NCBI GenBank assembly: GCA_023413895.1
Contig: JAEZOU010000050.1
Span: forward strand, 1-10,305
Direction: 5' to 3'
DNA length: 10,305 bases
DNA from: Bacteroidota bacterium
GTDB lineage: Bacteria > Bacteroidota > Bacteroidia > Bacteroidales > WCHB1-69
Within the stretch, counting starts at the first letter, position 1. Each line of letters begins with the position of its first letter. A program made the position numbers and the translations under genes. Of this stretch, positions 1 through 6,906 are shown piece by piece. The notes beneath the pieces are model-generated. The model was not told the DNA's origin. It was given only the letters and a program-made list of their open reading frames with translations, and did no database searches.

Positions 1-223
1 TAAAAACACAATTAGCAAATATATAATTTTTTTTGTGAATATAGGGGATAAAGGAAGTGAATTTTATTTTTTTGTGTTAAAAAATGTTGACACTTTTTGA
101 TAGAGAATTGTGGAGGTTAAAGGTAGAAAAAGAAATCCTATCCTTTCCCTATTTTTGAGAAAAGGAGTATAGATTTTCGTTGTGGTTGCATGAGGGATTG
201 CAGCGGTTATGAGCGCCGGATTG

Positions 224-251
224 AGAACTTAGAATTAAGAACTTAGAATTT
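224..251. repeat. 14-bp tandem direct repeat, two copies
   Basis: AGAACTTAGAATTA at 224-237 is followed directly by AGAACTTAGAATTT at 238-251, differing only in the last base. It sits next to the GC-rich patch at about 285-363. Together they look like a unit of dispersed intergenic repeat DNA rather than a coding or regulatory element, but that is inference from composition alone. Confidence 0.6.
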
Positions 252-310
252 AGATTTTGGAGTTTTTGAAGATTTTGAAGTGAAAGATAGAGGCGCGAAA
301 TTTGAGCGGA

Positions 311-335
311 AAGCCCGACGGCGAGCGGGCGGCTT
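311..335 (-). terminator. GC-rich hairpin downstream of aspartate kinase, possible terminator
   Basis: On the minus strand, 44-68 bases after the aspartate kinase stop, GCCCG and CGGGC flank an 8-base loop. The stem can be extended to AAG/CTT across a 3-base bulge and is followed by only a very short T run. A second hairpin, TGGGCA/TGCCCA with an 11-base loop, lies between it and the gene (341-363). Either could end the leftward transcript, but there is no proper U-tract, and both sit in the GC-rich patch that may simply be repeat DNA. Confidence 0.3.
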
Positions 336-378
336 GTGCGTGGGCAAGGAGCCGGCATGCCCAAATAACAAATATCAT

Positions 379-1656
379 CTAAATTTTGATAATTAGCTGC
401 AGTGTAGTACGGCTCTTCTGCTCCAAAATTGGAGTTCTGTTTTGTAACACTTTTTTGATACTTTCTTTGTTGTAATGGCGTATCGTGATTAGTTCCACTT
501 TATCATTGTATTTTATGTTGTAACTTTTTGATAATAATGATTTTAGTGATTGAAATCTCTGAGGTTTATTGTCGATACAGACAGAAAAACTGAGCGCAGA
601 ACTTTGCATTAGGTTGATTTTGATGCGGCATTCTGTGAAGGACTGGAAGATTTCAGTGAGATTTTCTTCAGCGATAAAGGAGAAATCTTTGGGAAAGATA
701 GTAAGTAATATTTGGTCTTTTTTGACGATGAAAGAGGGGATTTTTGTTTGTTCTTTCATCATTTTGATGATACTTCCAGGTTCCTCGGGTTGGAAGAATG
801 ATTTTACGTAGAGCGGAATCTGCTTGTCGCGTAGGGGTTTAAGGGTTTTTGGGTGGATGACAGAAGCACCATAGTAGGAGAGTTCTATAGCTTCGCGGTA
901 GGGGATAGCATTCAATTTTACGGCATCGGGGAAGAGTTTGGGGTCAGCGTTGAGCAGTCCAGGAACGTCTTTCCAAATTGTAACATCTTTTGCATCAAGA
1001 GAATACGCAATGATAGCTGCCGTGTAGTCGGAGCCTTCTCGTCCTAATGTGGTACGTAGTTTTTCGGAGGTTCCCGCAATAAATCCTTGGGTGATAATAA
1101 TCGGTTTAGAATTGTCGGTTTGCTCTATTGTTTCCACCTGTTTTTTTACCTCTTGTGAGGTGACTTCCCAGTTGACACGTCCTTCGCGATAAGTGTTGTC
1201 GGTGCGGATAATTTTGCATGCATCTACCCAATGGTTGTGGACTCCCATCTGATTGAGAAAGACAGAGATGATGGTGGTGGAAAGATACTCACCGAAACTA
1301 ACTATTCGGTCATAATCGAAGTCGTAGTTGTCGGAGTGCCCTTCGCTTAAAATCTGCATGAGTTTGTCAAAAAAACGGTTCAATTGTGCAATAATTTCAG
1401 CACTGTTTCCGCCCAAGTCGTATGCTACTTGGTAGTGATTGATTTTCAACGTTTGGCAAAGTTGTGGAAGTTCCTCTTTATTGTAGTACCATGCGTCTAA
1501 AATCTGTTCCATCAGGTTGGTGGTTTTTCCCATTGCAGATATTACCACAACGAGTTTTTCCTCTCCTTTGTGTAGGCTTAGAATATGTTGTAAATTTCTG
1601 ATTCCATCAGCATCTTTGACAGAGGCACCGCCAAATTTATATATTTTGTAACTCAT
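379..1656 (-). CDS. lysC: Aspartate kinase, monofunctional
   Basis: Aspartate kinase phosphorylates L-aspartate to aspartyl-4-phosphate, the first step toward Lys (and diaminopimelate), Thr and Met; it acts in the cytoplasm. The 425-residue protein carries the amino acid kinase fold up to about residue 300: KFGGASV at 7-13 (nucleotide and phosphate binding, usually KFGGTSV), SFGEYLS at 120-126, TLGREGSDYTA at 203-213, WKDVPGLLNADPK at 228-240 and GASVIHPKTL at 263-272. A C-terminal ACT-type regulatory region spans about 315-425 and includes the family-typical LMQSSALSFSV at 349-359. There is no homoserine dehydrogenase domain, so this is not the bifunctional ThrA form. The ATG start places KFGG at the usual distance from the N terminus. 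The gene begins 10 bp after the stop of the M28 gene on the same strand, so the two are probably co-transcribed. Feedback control by Lys or Thr is likely for the family, but the effector cannot be read from the sequence. Confidence 0.95.
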   Translation of the reverse strand: MSYKIYKFGGASVKDADGIRNLQHILSLHKGEEKLVVVISAMGKTTNLMEQILDAWYYNKEELPQLCQTLKINHYQVAYDLGGNSAEIIAQLNRFFDKLMQILSEGHSDNYDFDYDRIVSFGEYLSTTIISVFLNQMGVHNHWVDACKIIRTDNTYREGRVNWEVTSQEVKKQVETIEQTDNSKPIIITQGFIAGTSEKLRTTLGREGSDYTAAIIAYSLDAKDVTIWKDVPGLLNADPKLFPDAVKLNAIPYREAIELSYYGASVIHPKTLKPLRDKQIPLYVKSFFQPEEPGSIIKMMKEQTKIPSFIVKKDQILLTIFPKDFSFIAEENLTEIFQSFTECRIKINLMQSSALSFSVCIDNKPQRFQSLKSLLSKSYNIKYNDKVELITIRHYNKESIKKVLQNRTPILEQKSRTTLQLIIKI

Positions 1657-1666
1657 TGATAAAAGG

Positions 1667-2662
1667 TTATTTATGGTTTTTTATAACGGCTAAAACAGTA
1701 GTTCCTACCACTTTTAAAGTTTTTGGGTCGATATTGTTAATATTGTCATTCAATGTGTGCCAAGTAGCAGTAAATCCTGTGCCTGTACTATTGTCTTGGT
1801 GGACGATATTGACCATTGGGATTCGAGCTATTGTATTGACATAGAGATGATCGTCGGTAATAGGATTTGCGGCCTCGTTGCGGAAATGTTCTTTATGTCC
1901 CAATTGATAGGCGGTTCCCCAAATTTTAGCGAGGTAAGGTTGTGCGTAGTTATAGGAAAATGCTTCGTGGCGGAAAACTGCGTTTGATGCGCCCACCATA
2001 TCAAGGAGAATTCCGAAGTCAGCTTTGTAGTTAGTTTTGTGAGGATTTTTTGCCCAATATTGTGCGCCTAAACACCACCAATCGCCAGGTAGATCCACAC
2101 TTTGTGGTGTTCCGTAATCTTCCAAGTCGAAGAAGATGATGTCAACGCCTACTTCAGGTTGTTGTAGATGAAGTTGGCGAGCAATTTCTAAAAGAACGCC
2201 CACACCGCTCGCACCATCATTAGCACCATCAATGGGTTTGTTGTGGTTTGCGGGATTGGGGTCATGGTCGGCAAATGGACGAGAATCCCAATGGGCTGCC
2301 AGAAGTATTCGGTTTGTTTTTTCGGGTGCAATTTCGCCAATAATATTTACGGATTCCCAGCTTTTGTTGTCATACGTTTTGCTTGTAAATTGCTGTAAAA
2401 TAACGGTATCACAGTAATCGCCAAGTTTTTCGCTGAGCCACGATGCGCACGCTTTGTGGGCATCGCTACCAGGAGTTCTCGGTCCGAAATCCGTTTGCGC
2501 CTTAACAAAAGCGAAGGCAGAGTCTGCATCGAAATCAGGCATTGTGAGTGATGTCTCTCCTTCCTTTTCGCTGTTTTGCTGTTGTGGTGTTGTATTGTTG
2601 TTATTGCAACTTATTAGACTTATAATCAACGTTATAAATGTTGTAAAAAGGATTTTTCTCAT
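1667..2662 (-). CDS. M28-family glutaminyl-peptide cyclotransferase, lipoprotein
   Basis: This 331-residue protein is probably a zinc-dependent glutaminyl cyclase (animal-type QC, peptidase clan MH) that turns N-terminal Gln of exported proteins into pyroglutamate. The N terminus is a lipoprotein signal with lipobox LISC (Cys19), followed by an Asn/Gln/Glu-rich linker, so it should be anchored in the envelope. Metal-site motifs are visible: AHWDSRP at 123-129 (H124), DGANDGASG at 145-153 (D149), FFDLEDYG at 177-184 (E181 as probable base, D182 as ligand), TDDH at 269-272, and WHTLND at 301-306 (H302). The FFDLEDYG motif followed by GAQYWAKNPH favours cyclase over aminopeptidase, which usually has FxxEE. 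It is the first gene of a unit with aspartate kinase, and the promoter at 2725-2755 fits it. A plain M28 aminopeptidase remains the alternative. Confidence 0.85.
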   Translation of the reverse strand: MRKILFTTFITLIISLISCNNNNTTPQQQNSEKEGETSLTMPDFDADSAFAFVKAQTDFGPRTPGSDAHKACASWLSEKLGDYCDTVILQQFTSKTYDNKSWESVNIIGEIAPEKTNRILLAAHWDSRPFADHDPNPANHNKPIDGANDGASGVGVLLEIARQLHLQQPEVGVDIIFFDLEDYGTPQSVDLPGDWWCLGAQYWAKNPHKTNYKADFGILLDMVGASNAVFRHEAFSYNYAQPYLAKIWGTAYQLGHKEHFRNEAANPITDDHLYVNTIARIPMVNIVHQDNSTGTGFTATWHTLNDNINNIDPKTLKVVGTTVLAVIKNHK

Positions 2663-2699
2663 TAATTGTAATGCTTCTAATTAGGTTAATAAAAGTTCG

Positions 2700-2716
2700 T
2701 TGAATTTGAAATTCAA
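2700..2716. promoter_or_regulatory. Perfect 17-bp palindrome at the QC transcript start, operator candidate
   Basis: TTGAATTTGAAATTCAA has two exact 8-base arms around a single G. It lies directly downstream of the minus-strand -7 box, so it would overlap the first bases of the QC/aspartate kinase transcript. That position suits a repressor operator. At 8 bp arms in AT-rich DNA it could also be chance; no regulator gene is nearby. Confidence 0.35.
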
Positions 2717-2724
2717 TCAACCTG

Positions 2725-2755
2725 CAAAGATATGAAAATAATTGTAGAAAATCAA
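2725..2755 (-). promoter_or_regulatory. Bacteroidota-type promoter for the QC/aspartate kinase unit
   Basis: On the minus strand TTG (2755-2753) is followed after 20 bp by TATCTTTG (2732-2725) and then CAGG. This matches the sigma-ABfr consensus TTG-(19-21)-TAnnTTTG. The predicted start near 2718 gives a leader of about 55 bases before the ATG at 2662. Confidence 0.75.
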
Positions 2756-2918
2756 GTGTGGGTTATTGTTGCCTAAAAAAGAAATGAGAGTAGAATTTTT
2801 TTTCATTTTATAGCTTTCCATTCGAACTTGTCGGTATTTTCGAAAAGTTGCCTTATCTCTATTATCATCCTTGTCTATGATGTGATACGAATGGTCTTAA
2901 TGTATTTGTGCTTTTCTG

Positions 2919-2926
2919 CAAAGTTA
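2919..2926 (-). promoter_or_regulatory. Isolated -7-like element TAACTTTG
   Basis: The minus strand reads TAACTTTGCAG, a close match to the -7 box and its usual downstream bases, but there is no TTG at the expected -33 position. It lies just past the stop of the 51-codon ORF and about 190 bp upstream of the stronger QC promoter, so it could be a second QC promoter or serve a small transcript. Confidence 0.3.
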
Positions 2927-2940
2927 CTTTATAATTATTG

Positions 2941-3096
2941 TTAGGCTAAAAGTTCTTTGACAGAAATATGAGTTTGGAATACTAATAGACCATACGTCAA
3001 TATATTCAACAAATTGTTTTTATACTCCATAACATTATAGGTTTTCTTTTGTGTTCCGTTTTCTACTAGAAGCGTAATTTGTTTTCTATTATCCAT
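2941..3096 (-). CDS. Possible small protein, 51 aa, unknown function
   Basis: An ATG at 3096 opens a 51-codon frame ending in TAA at 2943-2941. The product starts MDNRKQITLLVENG, continues with a mixed polar stretch (KKTYNVMEYKNN), then a short hydrophobic segment around residues 29-40, and ends VKELLA. Composition is protein-like, with charged and hydrophobic residues interleaved, unlike the Phe/Asn/Lys-only translations typical of AT-rich spacers. No Shine-Dalgarno sequence or upstream TAnnTTTG is visible on this strand, and an in-frame stop lies 27 bases upstream of the ATG. It is not a family I recognise. It may be a real small gene, the remnant of a larger lost gene, or chance. Confidence 0.3.
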   Translation of the reverse strand: MDNRKQITLLVENGTQKKTYNVMEYKNNLLNILTYGLLVFQTHISVKELLA

Positions 3097-3107
3097 GTAA
3101 ATTTTCT

Positions 3108-3115
3108 TACTTTTG
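3108..3115 (+). promoter_or_regulatory. Candidate -7 box for the GH110 gene
   Basis: TACTTTTG followed by C matches TAnnTTTG and lies 47 bp before the GH110 ATG, a typical leader length here. A TTTG at 3078-3081 is 26 bp upstream, too far for the usual 19-21 bp spacer, so the -33 half is missing or atypical. Confidence 0.4.
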
Positions 3116-3161
3116 CCGTGTTTTTATTTTTGCTCTTTTTGAATTTATAATAGTCGTTTAA

Positions 3162-4973
3162 ATGGAAATGAAAAAAACTTTTTTGTTGATACCAATGGCG
3201 TTTTTATTGATGCTTTCTGTCCCTTTGCAGGCGAAAAATTTGGTGGTAAAACTCGCAGAAGCTCCTTACTATTTTACTCCTGATAATGTGGCAAAGGATA
3301 ATGCTTCTCGATTACATTCTATTTTGCTTAAAATTCAGGCAGGTTTGCAACCCGACGATAGGGTAGTGGTGAAGTTGGCGGAAGGTCGTTACGATTTCTA
3401 TCCTAGCGATGCTGTTCTGCGAGAATATTATGTATCGAATCACGATCAAGGTCAGCCCAAACAAGTTGGAATCTGTCTTGAAAACTGGCACAATCTTACT
3501 ATTGATGGAAATGGGGCAGAATTGATTTTTCACGGACAGATGTTGCCCATTGCGTTAGTAAATTCTTCGCAGGTTACGTTACAAAATTTTTCTATAGATT
3601 TTGAAAATCCTCATATTGCACAAGTGGAAGTGGTTGAAAATAAGGGTGATAGTGGAGTTGTTTTTCGTGTTGAGCCTTGGGTAAAGTGTAGGATTAATGA
3701 CGCAGGTGCGTTTGAAACTTATGGTGAAAATTGGTGTTACCAACCCAATACCGGAATTGCTTTTGAGAAGGAATCACGTCATATTGTATATAATACAAGT
3801 GATCTTTGGATTGATACCAAAGAGGTTGTGGAGTTAAATTCTCGTCTGTTTTATGCTCCCAATTGGCGTGATAAACGGTTGTGTCCTACTACAATTGTGG
3901 CAATGCGTTCGTGGGCTCGTCCAGCGCCCGGTATTTTCCTTGACCATTGCGAAAATCTTTCACTGAAGCATGTTACGGTTCATTACGCCGAAGGTATGGG
4001 CTTGTTGGCACAACGTTGTGTCAATCTGTTTTTGGAACATTTTAATGTCTGTTTAAAACCGAAAGATTTGCGCTATTTTACAACACAAGCCGATGCTACA
4101 CATTTTTCACAATGTAAAGGTGTAATCCAATCAGAAAAAGGTATTTATGAAGCAATGATGGATGACGCAATCAATGTTCATGGAATCTATTTAAAGGTTA
4201 CGAAGCGTGTCGATGACTATACATTGCGCTGTCGATATGAGCATGCGCAGGCATGGGGTTTTGCGTGGGGCGATGTAGGCGATGAGGTTAGTTTTGTAAA
4301 GGCGAAAACGATGGATATTTTGCCTTTTTATAATCAAATTTCGGATATTAAACCTTATGATAAAGAGGTGATTCAAGGAGCCAAAGAGTTTCTTATTCGT
4401 TTCAAAAATCGATTGCCAGAAGAGTTGTGCGATTCCTTGTATGGGATAGAAAATCTGACCTGGACTCCAGAGGTTGTTTTTCGGCATAATGTGGTGCGTA
4501 ACAATCGCGCGCGAGGGGCACTTTTCAGTTCGCCGAAGAAAACTATTTGCGAACAGAATCTTTTTGACCACACTTCAGGAGCTGCTATTCTGTTGTGTGG
4601 TGATTGTAATGGTTGGTACGAGTCTGGGGCTGTACGCCATCTGATTATTCGCAAAAATCGCTTTGTTAATGCCTTGACTAATATGTTTCAATTTACCAAT
4701 GCAGTCGTTTCTATCTATCCTGAAATTCCTGATTTAGAAGCACAAAAATCATGCTTTCATGGAGGAGAAAAGGCCTCTATTCGCATTGAAAAGAATCATT
4801 TTATCACCTTTGATCAACCAGTGCTTTATGCAAAATCTGTTGATGGAATCCGCTTTCGTAACAATCGGTTGACAAAAAACGATGATTATTCTCCTTTTCA
4901 TTGGAATCAGAAGCCAATTCTGTTGGAAAAAGTTGAAAATGCTGATGTCAAAATGCCCAAAATCAGCCGTTGA
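3162..4973 (+). CDS. glaB: Secreted GH110 alpha-1,3-galactosidase
   Basis: GH110 enzymes are inverting exo-galactosidases that remove terminal alpha-1,3-linked galactose from blood group B and/or linear alpha-Gal structures. The 603-residue length fits the family. A signal peptide with cleavage after LQA (residue 24) predicts export. The body is a right-handed parallel beta-helix, seen as repeated short strands such as NLTIDGNGAELIFHG (111-125) and the segments around 257-297. Family-like motifs are NFSIDFENPHIAQV (142-155), ADATHF (310-315) and MDDAINVHG (333-341); the Asp residues of the last two are the likely catalytic pair, by family analogy. The start could be the ATG at 3162 or, giving the canonical MKKTF signal peptide, the ATG at 3168. 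It stands alone, with the mutA promoter following closely. The GlaA (branched B antigen only) versus GlaB (also linear) choice is made from overall resemblance and is uncertain. Confidence 0.88.
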   Translation: MEMKKTFLLIPMAFLLMLSVPLQAKNLVVKLAEAPYYFTPDNVAKDNASRLHSILLKIQAGLQPDDRVVVKLAEGRYDFYPSDAVLREYYVSNHDQGQPKQVGICLENWHNLTIDGNGAELIFHGQMLPIALVNSSQVTLQNFSIDFENPHIAQVEVVENKGDSGVVFRVEPWVKCRINDAGAFETYGENWCYQPNTGIAFEKESRHIVYNTSDLWIDTKEVVELNSRLFYAPNWRDKRLCPTTIVAMRSWARPAPGIFLDHCENLSLKHVTVHYAEGMGLLAQRCVNLFLEHFNVCLKPKDLRYFTTQADATHFSQCKGVIQSEKGIYEAMMDDAINVHGIYLKVTKRVDDYTLRCRYEHAQAWGFAWGDVGDEVSFVKAKTMDILPFYNQISDIKPYDKEVIQGAKEFLIRFKNRLPEELCDSLYGIENLTWTPEVVFRHNVVRNNRARGALFSSPKKTICEQNLFDHTSGAAILLCGDCNGWYESGAVRHLIIRKNRFVNALTNMFQFTNAVVSIYPEIPDLEAQKSCFHGGEKASIRIEKNHFITFDQPVLYAKSVDGIRFRNNRLTKNDDYSPFHWNQKPILLEKVENADVKMPKISR

Positions 4974-5003
4974 GATAAAAAATGAGTAAAATTATCTTTT
5001 CGG

Positions 5004-5033
5004 TTGCAATAAAACGAAAAAAAACTATCTTTG
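5004..5033 (+). promoter_or_regulatory. Bacteroidota-type promoter for mutA
   Basis: TTG at 5004-5006, a 19-bp spacer, then TATCTTTG at 5026-5033 followed by CAG. This is a full match to the phylum consensus and lies 28 bp before the mutA ATG, predicting a leader of about 20 bases. It makes mutA the head of a new transcription unit, independent of GH110. Confidence 0.8.
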
Positions 5034-5061
5034 CAGTCTCAATTTTAAAATAGGTAAAGTA

Positions 5062-6906
5062 ATGAATATCAACGAAAAATTGTTTACAGAATTTCCTCCT
5101 GTTGCAACAGAACAATGGGAAAATACGATAGTTAAGGATTTAAAAGGTGCTGATTATAATAAGAAATTGGTTTGGAAAACTGATGAAGGTTTTAGTGTTC
5201 GCCCTTATTATAGAGCAGAAGATTTGGAAAATATCTCCTATTTAGACTCTCTTCCTAATCAATTTCCTTACACAAGAGGTTTCAATGTAAAAGGAAATCC
5301 TTGGAATATTGTTCAGGAAGTGAAGGAATTTAATATTGTTGAGGCTAACAAAATCGCTGTGGATTCTGTTAATCGTGGTGCTAATACTATCGCTTTTAAC
5401 GTGAAAGAGGTGAAAAGTTTGGCAGATGTTGAAACTTTGCTTGCTAACTTGGATTTGGAAAATGTGGGCGTGCAGTTCAATCATGCTGTTTCTTATCCTG
5501 CTTTTGTTGAACTATTTGTTCAATATGTGCAAAATAAAGGATATGATAAAGCAAAAGTGAACGCTGCTATTGATTTTGACGCAATTATGTATAGCCTTAA
5601 ACAAGGCGAATTCTTTAAATCTCGTGAAGAGGATTTGAAAGAGGTGCTTGCTATTTTAAATCTTACAGCAGATTTTAAAGCATTTAAAATTTTGAATGTA
5701 AATGGTTTAGCAATGCATAATGCAGGTGCAACTATTGTTCAAGAGTTGGGTTATGCTTTGGGTATTGCAAATGAATATTTGGCTTTTGCTGTTGAAAATG
5801 GAATTCCTGTTGAGCGTTTGGCATCTCGTATGCAGATGACTCTTTCTGTAGGTTCAAACTACTTTATGGAAATTGCAAAATTGCGTGCTGTTCGTTTGTT
5901 GTGGTCCACAATGGTTGATGCGTACAAACCCGCCTGCGATTGCGCTTACAGATTGCATATCAATACTGTAGCTTCTACATGGAATAAAACAATGTATGAC
6001 CCATATATCAATATGCTTCGTAGTACTACAGAAGGTATGGCTGCAGCAATCGGGGGTTCCGATTCTATCGCTTTACAACCTTTTGATGTAGCTTATAAAG
6101 CAGACGATGAGTTCTCTCGCAGAATTAGTCGTAACGTGCAAGTGATTTTGAAAGAGGAATCCTATTTCGATAAAGTGGTTGACCCTGCTGCTGGTTCATA
6201 TTATATCGAAAACTTAACGAATTCTATCGCAGAGCAAGCATGGTTGCTTTTCCAACACGTAGAAAAAGAGGGCGGAATGTTGAACTTAATCGCTTCAGGT
6301 GAGGTGAAAGCTGAAATCGAAAAAAGTTGCCAAAAACGTGATTTAGATATTGCTACCCGTAAATATATCCTCTTGGGAACGAACCAATATCCAAACATAA
6401 ATGAAACTGTTTTGGATCAAATTGAAGACCGTAAATGTTGCTGCGCAAAAGGGTTAAAAGCATACAGAGGTGCAATGGCTTTTGAAGAGTTGCGCTTGGC
6501 TACTGAAAAATATGCCCAAACAAATGGTCGTCCAAAAGTTTATTTGCTCAAAATCGGAAACTTGGCAATGAGACAAGCTCGCGCTGGTTTTATTACCAAT
6601 TTCTTTGGATGCGCTGGCTATCAGATTTTGGAAGATGCTTTTGAAACAATCCAAGCTGGTATGGAAGCTGCTAAAACAGCTCAAGCACAAATTGTTGTGC
6701 TTTGTAGCTCTGATGAAGAGTATGCTACTTTCGGCGTTGAAGCTGCTAATGCTATTAAAACTATGGATTGCAACCCAATGTTGGTAGTAGCTGGAAACCC
6801 AGAATGTGCAGAAGATTTGAAAACTGCTGGCGTTGACGATTTCGTACACGCAAGAGTAAATGTTTTGGAAACTTTGAAACGTTACAATGAGATTATTCTC
6901 AAGTAA
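5062..6906 (+). CDS. mutA: Methylmalonyl-CoA mutase, small (beta) subunit
   Basis: This is the non-catalytic partner of the heterodimeric B12-dependent mutase that interconverts succinyl-CoA and (R)-methylmalonyl-CoA, used by many Bacteroidota in propionate production. The 614-residue length is normal. The TIM-barrel mutase domain covers roughly residues 20-450, with TTEGMAAAIGGSDSIALQPFD at 322-342 (partly shared with the large subunit) and DPAAGSYYIE at 374-383. The C-terminal cobalamin-binding-like domain (about 490-614) lacks the DxHxxG motif: the equivalent segment reads IGNLAMRQARAGF at 498-510, with no lower-ligand His, which identifies the small subunit. An uncommon CCC run sits at 459-461 in the linker. 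The large subunit gene mutB, usually adjacent, does not follow; a BtuF-like gene overlaps the 3' end instead. A promoter sits just upstream. Confidence 0.93.
   Translation: MNINEKLFTEFPPVATEQWENTIVKDLKGADYNKKLVWKTDEGFSVRPYYRAEDLENISYLDSLPNQFPYTRGFNVKGNPWNIVQEVKEFNIVEANKIAVDSVNRGANTIAFNVKEVKSLADVETLLANLDLENVGVQFNHAVSYPAFVELFVQYVQNKGYDKAKVNAAIDFDAIMYSLKQGEFFKSREEDLKEVLAILNLTADFKAFKILNVNGLAMHNAGATIVQELGYALGIANEYLAFAVENGIPVERLASRMQMTLSVGSNYFMEIAKLRAVRLLWSTMVDAYKPACDCAYRLHINTVASTWNKTMYDPYINMLRSTTEGMAAAIGGSDSIALQPFDVAYKADDEFSRRISRNVQVILKEESYFDKVVDPAAGSYYIENLTNSIAEQAWLLFQHVEKEGGMLNLIASGEVKAEIEKSCQKRDLDIATRKYILLGTNQYPNINETVLDQIEDRKCCCAKGLKAYRGAMAFEELRLATEKYAQTNGRPKVYLLKIGNLAMRQARAGFITNFFGCAGYQILEDAFETIQAGMEAAKTAQAQIVVLCSSDEEYATFGVEAANAIKTMDCNPMLVVAGNPECAEDLKTAGVDDFVHARVNVLETLKRYNEIILK

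Larger units (their letters stand above)
1..378. other. Intergenic region without a credible gene
   Basis: This stretch lies downstream of the aspartate kinase gene, which reads leftward. Positions 1-180 are very AT-rich with T and A runs. Positions 224-251 hold a short direct repeat, and about 285-363 is an abrupt GC-rich patch with two hairpins. The only long open frame (minus strand, 149-364) is rich in Pro, Arg, Ser, Leu and Asn, reads straight through the repeat and the GC patch, and resembles no protein family, so I treat it as chance. At 16-23 the minus strand reads TATATTTG, matching the Bacteroidota -7 consensus, and could serve a gene beyond the left edge; no -33 TTG is visible at the right distance. 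Confidence 0.6.
2663..3161. other. Long divergent intergenic region, 499 bp
   Basis: The region separates the leftward QC/aspartate kinase unit from the rightward GH110 gene. It contains the QC promoter (2725-2755), a palindrome at the presumed transcript start (2700-2716), an isolated minus-strand TAACTTTGCAG at 2916-2926, a possible 51-codon minus-strand ORF (2941-3096), and a plus-strand TACTTTTG at 3108-3115 before GH110. From about 2760 to 2915 I see no convincing gene, only a 21-codon minus-strand ORF (2803-2868). Confidence 0.6.

Noticed and set aside
149..364. 71-codon minus-strand ORF beyond the aspartate kinase gene
   Set aside because: It reads through the direct repeat and the GC-rich patch, has low-complexity composition, no family resemblance and no promoter.
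2803..2868. 21-codon minus-strand ORF (MIIEIRQLFENTDKFEWKAIK-type) with an AAGG before its ATG
   Set aside because: Too short to separate from chance in AT-rich DNA; the Shine-Dalgarno-like bases carry little weight in this phylum.
4191..4654. Two minus-strand ORFs of 126 and 93 codons inside GH110
   Set aside because: They are antisense shadows of a clear GH110 coding sequence with no protein-family features.
4973..5000. AGATAA/TTATCT inverted repeat after GH110, followed by a short T run
   Set aside because: An all-weak 6-bp stem with a 13-base loop would be an unstable terminator; not enough to annotate.
4974..5061. Possible cobalamin riboswitch before mutA
   Set aside because: The predicted leader is only about 20 bases and no B12-box-like sequence is visible.
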